A stretch of 35,142 nt of DNA from Burkholderia metallica (GTDB lineage: Bacteria > Pseudomonadota > Gammaproteobacteria > Burkholderiales > Burkholderiaceae). Location of the stretch: NCBI RefSeq assembly GCF_902832845.1, contig NZ_CADFDB010000022.1, positions 1 through 35,142 on the forward strand, written 5' to 3'. A model generated the notes under the pieces. The model made no database searches and was not told where the DNA came from. It saw only the letters and a program-made list of their open reading frames with translations. A program made the translations under genes and the position numbers. Below are positions 18,108 to 25,606 of the stretch, piece by piece (position 1 is the stretch's first letter; the number at the start of each line of letters is the position of its first letter).

Positions 18108-19031
18108 ATGAAGCTCGCCCTGCCCGCCCGGATCCTGGGCCTCGCGCTCGCCGCTACGCTCGTCGCACCCGGCGCGCACGCCGACACACCCGTCGTGGTG
18201 TCGTCGAAGATCGATACCGAAGGCAACCTGCTCGGCAACCTGATTGCACAGGTGCTGAAGGCGCACGGCATCGCCGTCACCGAAAAAATCGCGCTCGGCA
18301 CCACGCCGATCGTGCGCAAGGCGCTCACGAGCGGCGAAATCGACATTTACCCCGAATACACGGGCAACGCCGCGTTCTTCTTCAACAAGGCCGACGATCC
18401 GCTGTGGAAGAACGCGAACCAGGGCTACGACACCGCGAAGAAGCTCGACTACGCGGCGAACCATCTCGTCTGGCTCGCGCCGGCGCCCGCGAACAACACG
18501 TGGGGCGTCGCCGTACTCGCGCCCGTCGCGCAGTCGCAGCACCTGAAGACCTTCTCCGATTTCGGCAAGTGGATCGCCGGCGGCGGCAAGGTGAAGCTCG
18601 CGGCGTCGGCCGAATTCGTGAACAGCGCTTCCGCGCTGCCGTCGTTCGAGAAGGCATACGGCTTCAAGCTGAAGCCCGACCAGCTCGTCGTGCTGTCCGG
18701 CGGCGACACGGCCGCGACGATCAAGGCCGCCGCGAACCAGACCGACGGCGTGAATGCCGCGATGGTCTACGGCACCGACGGCGGGATCGCGTCGAGCGGC
18801 CTCGCGGTGCTCGACGACGACAAGCACGTGCAGCCGGTCTATGCGCCCGCGCCGGTGATCCGCGAAGCCGTGCTGAAAGCGCATCCGCAGATCGCCGACT
18901 ACCTGAAGCCCGTGTTCGCGAGCCTCGACCTGAAGACGCTGCAGACGCTGAACGCGCGCATCCAGATCAACGGCGAGCCGGCCGCCGGTGTCGCGAAAAG
19001 CTACCTGAAATCGAAGGGTTTCGTTAAATGA
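18108..19031 (+). CDS. osmF: Osmoprotectant ABC transporter substrate-binding protein, OsmF/YehZ type
   Basis: A 307-residue periplasmic binding protein of the OpuAC family (glycine betaine, choline or related quaternary amines). It has a Sec signal peptide (KLALPARILGLALAATLVAPG, cleaved after AHA). Diagnostic sequence: VVVSSKIDTEGNLLGNLIAQ at the start of the mature protein, LGTTPIVRKALTSGEIDIYPEYTG in the first lobe, and QINGEPAAGVAKSYL at the end. The ATG at 18108 has GGAG (18094-18097) at 10 bases; an in-frame ATG at 18099 is too close to that site. Its stop overlaps the next start (ATGA). E. coli YehZ relatives bind betaine weakly, so the real ligand here is open. Confidence 0.88.
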   Translation: MKLALPARILGLALAATLVAPGAHADTPVVVSSKIDTEGNLLGNLIAQVLKAHGIAVTEKIALGTTPIVRKALTSGEIDIYPEYTGNAAFFFNKADDPLWKNANQGYDTAKKLDYAANHLVWLAPAPANNTWGVAVLAPVAQSQHLKTFSDFGKWIAGGGKVKLAASAEFVNSASALPSFEKAYGFKLKPDQLVVLSGGDTAATIKAAANQTDGVNAAMVYGTDGGIASSGLAVLDDDKHVQPVYAPAPVIREAVLKAHPQIADYLKPVFASLDLKTLQTLNARIQINGEPAAGVAKSYLKSKGFVK

Positions 19032-20206
19032 CGCAGCGCGCGGCGGCGTCCGCGCGGCGCATCGCGGTGGACAAGGTCGGCATCCTGATCGGTGTCCTGA
19101 CGATCGTCGGCGTGCTGGGCCTGCCGTTCGCGGTGCTGCGGCCGAACCGCATCGCGGCCGGCACCGACCTGTCCGTGTTCGCCGCACTGCCGGCCGTGCA
19201 GGGCGCCGTGCTCGCCGCGCTGTGGATCGTCGGCGCGCTGTGGGCGATGACGGCGAGCCGCCCCGCGTGGCGGCTCGCGGCCGGTTGCGCATGGCTCGCG
19301 ACGCTCGCGTATGCGGTCGGCGCGGCCGCGGCGCACGTCGTCGCGCCCGACGACACACTCGCGCGCGTGTCGCCCTCCGCCGGCGTCTGGCTGCTGCTGT
19401 TCGCGTGGGCCGTGCTCGTCGCGGACGCCCTTGCCCGGCTCGCGTTCGGCCCGTGGCGGCGCCTCGCCGCGCTCGTCGTCGCGATAGCGGCGATTTCGGT
19501 GCCGCTCGCGAGCGGCTGGTGGGACGGCCTCTCCGTGATGCGCGAATACGCGGTGCGCAGCGACGATTTCTGGCGCGAGGCGATCCGGCACGTGTCGCTC
19601 GCCGGCGGCTCGGTGGCCGCCGCGCTCGTCGCGGGCGTGCCGCTCGGCATCGCGTGCGCGCGCATCGCGGCGGTGCGCACCGTCGCGATGCCCGTGCTCA
19701 ATATCGTGCAGACGATCCCCAGTATCGCGATGTACGGGCTGATGATGGCGCCGCTCGGCCTGCTCGCCGCGCACGTGCCGCTCGCGGCCGCGCTCGGCAT
19801 CCGCGGCATCGGCGTCGCGCCGGCCGTGCTCGCGCTATTCCTTTATTCGCTGCTGCCGATCGCATCGAGCGTCGTGGTCGGGCTCGGGCAGGTGCCGCCG
19901 CACGTGACCGAAGCGGCGCGCGCGATGGGCATGACGCGCGCGCAGCAGTTGCTGCGCGTCGATCTCGTGCTCGCGCTGCCGGTGATCCTGAGCGGCGTGC
20001 GCATCGTGCTCGTGCAGAACATCGGGCTGACCGCGGTCGCCGCGCTGATCGGCGGCGGCGGCTTCGGCACCTTCATCTTCCAGGGGATCGGGCAATCGGC
20101 CGCCGATCTCGTCCTGCTCGGCGCGATCCCGACGATCGCGCTCGCGCTGGCGGCGGCCGTCATCTTCGAAGCCGCGACCACGCTCGCGAAAGGGCGTGCA
20201 GAATGA
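19028..20206 (+). CDS. yehY: Osmoprotectant ABC transporter permease, YehY type
   Basis: A 392-residue inner-membrane permease with about nine to ten hydrophobic segments. The first half is an extra membrane domain not seen in simple OpuBB proteins, which matches the YehY subtype (about 385 residues). The second half is the BPD transporter domain with VLNIVQTIPSIAMYGLMM and the EAA loop EAARAMGMTRAQQLL that docks on the ATPase. It starts by ATGA overlap with the binding protein gene and ends by ATGA overlap with the ATPase gene, so expression is probably coupled. Confidence 0.88.
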   Translation: MTQRAAASARRIAVDKVGILIGVLTIVGVLGLPFAVLRPNRIAAGTDLSVFAALPAVQGAVLAALWIVGALWAMTASRPAWRLAAGCAWLATLAYAVGAAAAHVVAPDDTLARVSPSAGVWLLLFAWAVLVADALARLAFGPWRRLAALVVAIAAISVPLASGWWDGLSVMREYAVRSDDFWREAIRHVSLAGGSVAAALVAGVPLGIACARIAAVRTVAMPVLNIVQTIPSIAMYGLMMAPLGLLAAHVPLAAALGIRGIGVAPAVLALFLYSLLPIASSVVVGLGQVPPHVTEAARAMGMTRAQQLLRVDLVLALPVILSGVRIVLVQNIGLTAVAALIGGGGFGTFIFQGIGQSAADLVLLGAIPTIALALAAAVIFEAATTLAKGRAE

Positions 20207-21132
20207 TCGAGATCGAACGTGCGGGCAAACGCTTCGGCGACATCGTCGCCGTCGACGACGTGTCGCTGACGATGAAACGCGGCACGATCACCGCGCTCGT
20301 CGGCGCATCGGGCAGCGGCAAGTCGACGCTGCTGCGCATGATCAACCGGCTGATCGCGCCCACCAGCGGCACGATCCGCATCGACGGCGTCGATACGGCC
20401 ACCGTCGCGCCCGAGCAGTTGCGGCGCGGCATCGGCTATGCGATCCAGGGGCACGGGCTGTTTCCGCACTGGAGCGTCGCGCGCAACATCGCGACCGTGC
20501 CGCGCCTGCTCGGCTGGCCGGCCGACCGCATCGACGCGCGCGTGAACGAATTGCTCGACCTGTTTCATCTCGCGCCGGCCGAGTTCGCAGGCAAGCTCCC
20601 ACACGAACTGTCGGGCGGCCAGCAGCAGCGCGTCGGCGTCGCGCGTGCGCTCGCGGCCGAGCCCGCGATGCTGCTGATGGACGAGCCGTTCGGCGCGCTC
20701 GACCCGATCATCCGCAACAAGGCGCAGGACGACCTGTTCGCGTTGCAGCGCCGCCTCGGCATCACGGTCGTGATCGTCACGCACGACATCGAGGAAGCGC
20801 TGAAGCTCGGCGACACGATCGCGGTGATGGACGGCGGCCGGCTCTTGCAGGTCGCCTCGCCGGCCGAGATTCTCGGCAAGCCGGCGGCCGGCGTCGTCGA
20901 GCAGCTGGTCGCGGGCGTCGACCGGCCGCTGCGCCTGCTCGCGCTGACGCCGATCGACGCGGTAGCCGAACCCGGTCATGCCGACGGCGAGCCGATCGCC
21001 GCGACGCGCACGCTGCGCGATGCGGTGTCCGAGCTGCTGTGGCGCGGCGTCGATGCGCTGCCGGTCGACGATGGCGACGCGCGCCGCATCACGCTCGATG
21101 CGATCCGTGCGCACGCGAGGAAGCCCGCATGA
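20203..21132 (+). CDS. yehX: Osmoprotectant ABC transporter ATP-binding protein, YehX type
   Basis: A 309-residue ATPase powering the importer. Walker A is GASGSGKST (34-42), the Q-loop region reads YAIQGHGLFPHWSV, the signature LSGGQQQR begins at 136, and Walker B is LLMDEP with Asp160-Glu161; the H-loop is VTHD. The last 60 residues (after LRLLALTP) form a short CBS-like tail as in OpuAA/OpuCA proteins, which in some relatives senses ionic strength or cyclic-di-AMP; here it is short, so a regulatory role is uncertain. Both junctions are ATGA overlaps. Confidence 0.9.
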   Translation: MIEIERAGKRFGDIVAVDDVSLTMKRGTITALVGASGSGKSTLLRMINRLIAPTSGTIRIDGVDTATVAPEQLRRGIGYAIQGHGLFPHWSVARNIATVPRLLGWPADRIDARVNELLDLFHLAPAEFAGKLPHELSGGQQQRVGVARALAAEPAMLLMDEPFGALDPIIRNKAQDDLFALQRRLGITVVIVTHDIEEALKLGDTIAVMDGGRLLQVASPAEILGKPAAGVVEQLVAGVDRPLRLLALTPIDAVAEPGHADGEPIAATRTLRDAVSELLWRGVDALPVDDGDARRITLDAIRAHARKPA

Positions 21133-21899
21133 CGGCGCGCGGCACCCAGCGGCCCGGGCGGTCGGCGCTTCCCGCGTACGTCGCGCGCGCGGCCGCGCTC
21201 GCGCTGCTGCTCGTCCTGCTGCTGCGTCCCGCGTGGCTGCAGGGACTGTTCGCGCCGTTCGCGGACAACGGCGCGCCGGTCATCTACGATCGCGCGAGCC
21301 TGCTCGACCTCACGCTCGCGCATCTCGGCACGGTCGCGCTGTCGAGCGTGATCGGCACGATCGTCGCGGTCGCGGCCGGCATCGCGGTCACGCGGCCGTG
21401 GGGAGCGGATTTCCTGCCGGTCGCGCGCAGCGTCGTCGACATCGGCCAGACCTTCCCGCCCGTCGCGGTGCTCGCGCTCGCGGTGCCGGCCGTCGGCTTC
21501 GGATTGAAGCCCGTGCTGATCGCGCTCGTGCTGTACGGACTCCTGCCCGTGTTCGAAAGCACGATCGCGGGGCTCGAGGACGTGCCGCGCGACGTCGTCG
21601 ACGCCGCACGCGGGATGGGGATGAGCGGCTGGCAGCAACTCGTGTCGGTCGAGCTGCCGCTCGCGTTTCCGGTGATCGTCAACGGGGTCCGGCTCGCGGT
21701 CGTGATCAATCTGGGCACCGCGACGATCGGCTCGACGGTCGCCGCGCGCGGGCTCGGCGACGTGATCATCGCGGGGTTGCAGACGTCGAATACCGCATTC
21801 GTGCTGCAGGGCGGCGTGATCGTCGGGCTGCTCGCGGTGCTCGTCAGCGACGCGATCGGGGCGATTGCGCGGGTGGCGGTGCGGCACACGAGGGCCTGA
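21129..21899 (+). CDS. yehW: Osmoprotectant ABC transporter permease, YehW type
   Basis: A 256-residue permease, the second membrane subunit and last gene of the operon. It has one N-terminal helix (ALALLLVLLLRPAW) and about five more. The BPD domain shows DIGQTFPPVAVLALAVPAVG and the EAA loop DAARGMGMSGWQQLVSVELP. It starts by ATGA overlap with the ATPase gene. The operon converges with the T6SS genes; the 73 bases to the tssJ stop hold no convincing terminator. Confidence 0.9.
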   Translation: MTARGTQRPGRSALPAYVARAAALALLLVLLLRPAWLQGLFAPFADNGAPVIYDRASLLDLTLAHLGTVALSSVIGTIVAVAAGIAVTRPWGADFLPVARSVVDIGQTFPPVAVLALAVPAVGFGLKPVLIALVLYGLLPVFESTIAGLEDVPRDVVDAARGMGMSGWQQLVSVELPLAFPVIVNGVRLAVVINLGTATIGSTVAARGLGDVIIAGLQTSNTAFVLQGGVIVGLLAVLVSDAIGAIARVAVRHTRA

Positions 21900-21972
21900 A
21901 ACTGCCTGGTCGTGGATCGAATGACGGATTCCGCCCCACGCATTCCCGTTGTACCGGCACACGGCAGGCAGG

Positions 21973-22578
21973 TCAGCCCGCTTGCGTTCGGGTTTCCTCG
22001 ACAACGGGCTTCGGCTTTGCGGCATTCGGCACGCTTTGCTGTGCCGTACTGCGCTTCGGCCCCTCTGTCCGCCCAACCAGATTCAATGCATTGTCATACG
22101 CATCGATCCGCACGGGATCCGTACTTTTCCATTGCTTTTTCGGGATCAACAGCTTCCACGCAGCACCCGCTTCCGGATTGCGGAAGAATGCAACTACGCC
22201 GACAAATTGTGCGTCGACATGCATGGGCTCGGCGATGCTGACGCTCGCATCGGGCCGTAGCAGAACGCTCTTGGTCACCAGGAGATCAGCCTTCAGTGCA
22301 TCGAGATCGTTGGTCTGCAACTGCGCGTAGTCGAGTTGGCGGAAGGTCTGCCCGGATTTCAGCTGATAAATGCGAACGATGGTCGACAGCGGTTGCGACG
22401 CATCGTTCGGATTGAGCGACGCACGGCTGACCAGATCGATATTCATCGTCTTGACCTGCGTCGTGAATACCCACTTCGCGGCATCCATCGCGCCATCCTT
22501 CACCGCCTGGCCCACGCCGCACCCCGACAGGGCAACGGCGGCGGCCGTAATCGCGCCAGTCATCAAGGTTCGAATCAT
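21973..22578 (-). CDS. tssJ: T6SS outer-membrane lipoprotein TssJ
   Basis: A 201-residue lipoprotein with lipobox LSGC (Cys20). TssJ anchors the T6SS membrane complex in the outer membrane and binds the periplasmic tip of TssM. The fold's pattern is visible: RASLNPNDASQPLSTIVRIYQLKS, a loop DYAQLQTND, then LVTKSVLLRPDASVSI, and a segment FVGVVAFFRNPEAGAAWKLLIP. The C-terminal 30 residues, rich in Ala, Lys, Pro and Gln, are an extra tail. AGGA is 9 bases before ATG 22578. It follows tssG after 69 bases and is the last gene of the locus in this direction. Confidence 0.9.
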   Translation of the reverse strand: MIRTLMTGAITAAAVALSGCGVGQAVKDGAMDAAKWVFTTQVKTMNIDLVSRASLNPNDASQPLSTIVRIYQLKSGQTFRQLDYAQLQTNDLDALKADLLVTKSVLLRPDASVSIAEPMHVDAQFVGVVAFFRNPEAGAAWKLLIPKKQWKSTDPVRIDAYDNALNLVGRTEGPKRSTAQQSVPNAAKPKPVVEETRTQAG

Positions 22579-22647
22579 TCAATTCATCCTGTTATCGTTA
22601 CGTCCGCGAAATCACATCCCGCCAATACCGGGCGTGCAAGCAAGTCA

Positions 22648-23691
22648 TCATCCGGAAACCCGATCCGCGCTGCCTCCGGTCCATTGACCGAGCTGGACAC
22701 GCACCGCCGCCGTTGTCGATGCATGTGTGCCGGGTGGCGACAGTTGGCTGGTGTACCCAAGGCTGACCTCGGTCGAATTCAGCCGCGGACCCGGCATCAG
22801 CTCCGGCGCAACATGCATCTCGAGATGGGCATTCGCCTCGTAACCGAGATAAAAGCGCAACAGCGCCATGAGCGCCCGATGCTGACCGTGCCCCGGCATC
22901 AGCGCCAGCACCGATTCGCGCGTCTCCGGCCGAATGACCACGCGCACCGTATTCGCCCGATCGCAAAACTCACGACCCAGCAGGCACCCCTCCCCGAGCG
23001 CGCCGGGTTCGTGCATCCCGACGCGATGCCACACCGGATGGCATTCGTCGATCGTCACGTGCACATCCGGCACCGCATGCCGGAGCACGCCGGCAAGCCC
23101 TTCCGCCGTCCGCGTCTTCTGCGCCGCGAGTCCGAGCATCGACAACAGCCTGCGGGTGCCCACCGCCCGGGCAATCTCCGGGTCGCCCAGGCCGAGACCC
23201 ACGAAATTCAGCAGGTAACGCGAAACCGTATCGTCCCCTTGCGGCCTGAATCCGGTCGGATAGCGATACTTGCGCCATACCCGGTAGTACTGCGTCGCGA
23301 TGCGATGATGAAACAGGTCGAGAAAACGGGACAGCGCATCCGCACCCTCTCGATTCTGTGCGATTGCATCGACGAAATACGACGGCATCCGCGCATCGAC
23401 GCCGTACAGCCCCAGAAACGTCGTGCGCACGTCCGGGGGCGCCGTCGGACGATCGGGATCGTGTTCCACCGCATCGATTTCACGATTCGGAAACCCGATC
23501 CGCGCCCGGGAGCGGAACCGAACGGGTTCCGCCCGGGGCGAATCGGTCGTACCGAGCGGCGCTCGATCGGGCGCCGCGAGTTCGAGCAATTCGCAGAAGC
23601 GATAGAAGTTCATCCGCGTCGCGCTGTCGAGCAATGCCGGCAACAGCGCGTCCGCCTCCCGCGCACCAGCGGGGTTTCCGGGCCGGTTCAA
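22648..23691 (-). CDS. tssG: T6SS baseplate protein TssG
   Basis: A 347-residue TssG (ImpH/VasB family). With two TssF chains it makes the baseplate wedge that surrounds the VgrG spike. Family marks: NFYRFCELLEL near the start, VRFRSRARIGFPNREID, TTFLGLYGVDARMPSYFVD, FLDLFHHRI, and the late conserved part LMALLRFYLGYEANAHLEM. The ATG (23691-23689) overlaps the TGA of tssF as ATGA, so the two partners are probably translated in a coupled way. Confidence 0.93.
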   Translation of the reverse strand: MNRPGNPAGAREADALLPALLDSATRMNFYRFCELLELAAPDRAPLGTTDSPRAEPVRFRSRARIGFPNREIDAVEHDPDRPTAPPDVRTTFLGLYGVDARMPSYFVDAIAQNREGADALSRFLDLFHHRIATQYYRVWRKYRYPTGFRPQGDDTVSRYLLNFVGLGLGDPEIARAVGTRRLLSMLGLAAQKTRTAEGLAGVLRHAVPDVHVTIDECHPVWHRVGMHEPGALGEGCLLGREFCDRANTVRVVIRPETRESVLALMPGHGQHRALMALLRFYLGYEANAHLEMHVAPELMPGPRLNSTEVSLGYTSQLSPPGTHASTTAAVRVQLGQWTGGSADRVSG

Positions 23692-25511
23692 AACGGCGCC
23701 CCGTCGCCTTTCGTGTCCGGCCAGACAACGCGCCGGCCCGTCGGCTGTACGACGATCACCAGTCTCGTGAAAAGGTTCAGCGTCGCATACAGCCCAAGGA
23801 ATCGATTGAGCATGCCCCCGAACAGCTCCATGTCGCCGGCGCCGGCAAACGCCCCGCTATCGAGCGTCACTTCGATTTCGACGCCGCGTTGCAGCCCGCC
23901 CTTCACCAGCGTCTGCAGCGGCCGATGCCGCACATCGACGATCGCTTCGATGCGGCGTTTGTTCAGTTCTCCTTCGGTCCAGTCGTACAGCGCGAGCGCC
24001 CCCCGCAGGATCTCCGGGTTCAGCAAGGACAGGTAATTCGGCGCCAGATGCGACAGAACACGCCACTGAAAGCGATCGTCGGTTGGCGGATAGACGGGAA
24101 GCGTCGGCGCCGTCAGGTTGCGTACCGATTCCACATTCGTGAAGCCGCCGCGCATCCGGGTAATGCTCGCTTCGCGCAACCCCTTGCGCGGCAGCATCCC
24201 GTTCGTACCGGTCACCGTGAGGGACAGCGTCTCCATCGGTAGCGCCGCCTGCCGCTCCCACGCGTGTCCGCCCAGCACGACCCACGTGTCGAATCGCCCC
24301 GAGGGGCCACGCCGCATTCTCGTGTGGAAGTATCGTTCGGGCATTTCGTGGCGCAACATGCCGCCGCGATGCCGGAACGATGCAAACGGCGCGTACTCGA
24401 AGCGCTGCCCCGACTGCCCCTCGAAGCCCTGCACGGCATCTACCGAATACACGTCGACCTGGCTATCGTGCTGCTCGATCGCGTGAACGCGATACTCCGT
24501 TTCGAAGTGCGTGACGCGGATCGGGTCCGCCTCCATCCGGAACAGGTTGATGATCGGCGTACAGAAAAGGCGAACGTTCTCTGCCGAGAACCGCAGGTCG
24601 TCCGGATAAGGACGGCTCGGTACCACCTCGACGTCGAAGTACGGCGCGTCGTCGGGAATAGCCTGCATGTCGAGCCCCGACACGTCCACAAACATGAATT
24701 TCTCGGGGAACGTGAAGTACTCGAGCAGCAACTGATACCCCCCGAACGCGTTGTCGGCTTTCGGCCACAGTCGTTCGTCAGCCGCGAATCCCGCCGGTTC
24801 GATACGGAGGCCCGGCATGGGCTGCGCAGAACCGGGACGGTCGGCGGGATAGCCGGGAATGCGTACCTGAAGCGCGGCCGGCGCGTTGACGAGCGCCGCG
24901 TACAGCGCCAGTGCAACAGGCCGGTCCGCGTTCAGGAACAGGCGCAGGCGCGGCACGCTCAGCCGCGCCCGCTGCGCCTGCGGCTCGATCTCGAACCGGA
25001 AACGCAGGACCGACCGGCCGCCTTCCCGCGCATACGCGCTCGCCTCGGAGAGCCGCAGCGGGTACAGATCGACTGCCTGCGTCGTGCGATAGACGCACCG
25101 CACGCCGTCGTCGCCCCGACCGGAGGACGGTTCGGCAGGAATCGGCGCGGACTCGACCTCCAGCCCGGCAGCAAGCGTCTCGTGCTTCTGCAGCTCCCCG
25201 GCGGACGGAGTCAGTTCGAGAATGGACAAGGACGGAATCATCCTCAGATAGTGCGGCCACAGCATGCTAACGAGCCCCTCCGTCAGCTCCGGCAGTTCGT
25301 CGTCGAGCTTGTGGCGAAGGCGCCCCATCAGAAAGGCGAAGCCTTCGAACAGACGTTCGACGTGCGGATCGCGTTCGCCGATACGATCGATGTTCAGCAT
25401 CCGTGCGCGATCGGGGAACGCCTGCGCGAACTCCTTGCCCGCGTCATGCAAGTAGCGCATCTCCGCCTCGTAGTAGCGGAGGATTTCATTGTCCTGGGTC
25501 CCGTTGCTCAT
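23688..25511 (-). CDS. tssF: T6SS baseplate protein TssF
   Basis: A 607-residue TssF (ImpG/VasA family), the main wedge protein of the T6SS baseplate. The N-terminus LRYYEAEMRYLHDAGKEFAQ and the segments DPHVERLFEGFAFL and LDDELPELTEGLVSMLWPHY are diagnostic. Central LFCTPIINLFRMEADPI and C-terminal FTRLVIVVQPTGRRV also fit. The frame is open for 84 codons upstream, but MSNGTQDNEI is the family start and its ATG (25511) overlaps the stop of a 32-codon reading frame as ATGA. Confidence 0.94.
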   Translation of the reverse strand: MSNGTQDNEILRYYEAEMRYLHDAGKEFAQAFPDRARMLNIDRIGERDPHVERLFEGFAFLMGRLRHKLDDELPELTEGLVSMLWPHYLRMIPSLSILELTPSAGELQKHETLAAGLEVESAPIPAEPSSGRGDDGVRCVYRTTQAVDLYPLRLSEASAYAREGGRSVLRFRFEIEPQAQRARLSVPRLRLFLNADRPVALALYAALVNAPAALQVRIPGYPADRPGSAQPMPGLRIEPAGFAADERLWPKADNAFGGYQLLLEYFTFPEKFMFVDVSGLDMQAIPDDAPYFDVEVVPSRPYPDDLRFSAENVRLFCTPIINLFRMEADPIRVTHFETEYRVHAIEQHDSQVDVYSVDAVQGFEGQSGQRFEYAPFASFRHRGGMLRHEMPERYFHTRMRRGPSGRFDTWVVLGGHAWERQAALPMETLSLTVTGTNGMLPRKGLREASITRMRGGFTNVESVRNLTAPTLPVYPPTDDRFQWRVLSHLAPNYLSLLNPEILRGALALYDWTEGELNKRRIEAIVDVRHRPLQTLVKGGLQRGVEIEVTLDSGAFAGAGDMELFGGMLNRFLGLYATLNLFTRLVIVVQPTGRRVVWPDTKGDGAPF

Positions 25512-25606
25512 TGACTCGATCTCGCGATACCGTTGGGTTGGATGAGACGCGCTTCGGCCGCGTACACGAGCACGATGCGCGCCGATACCTCTCTGATGAC
25601 GTTCAT
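25508..25606 (-). CDS. 32-residue micro-ORF coupled between tssM and tssF
   Basis: A short frame encoding MNVIREVSARIVLVYAAEAR plus 12 more residues. It is too small for recognition. The case for it being translated is its junctions: its ATG overlaps the tssM stop as ATGA, and its own TGA overlaps the tssF start as ATGA, so it bridges the two genes exactly. In many T6SS loci tssE stands before tssF, but this peptide does not look like TssE. It may be a decayed gene end, a real small protein, or only a translational bridge. Confidence 0.4.
   Translation of the reverse strand: MNVIREVSARIVLVYAAEARLIQPNGIARSSQ

Noticed and set aside
22336-25514. Plus-strand open frames of 566 and 416 codons opposite tssG and tssF
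   Set aside because: Shadows of two well-supported T6SS genes.
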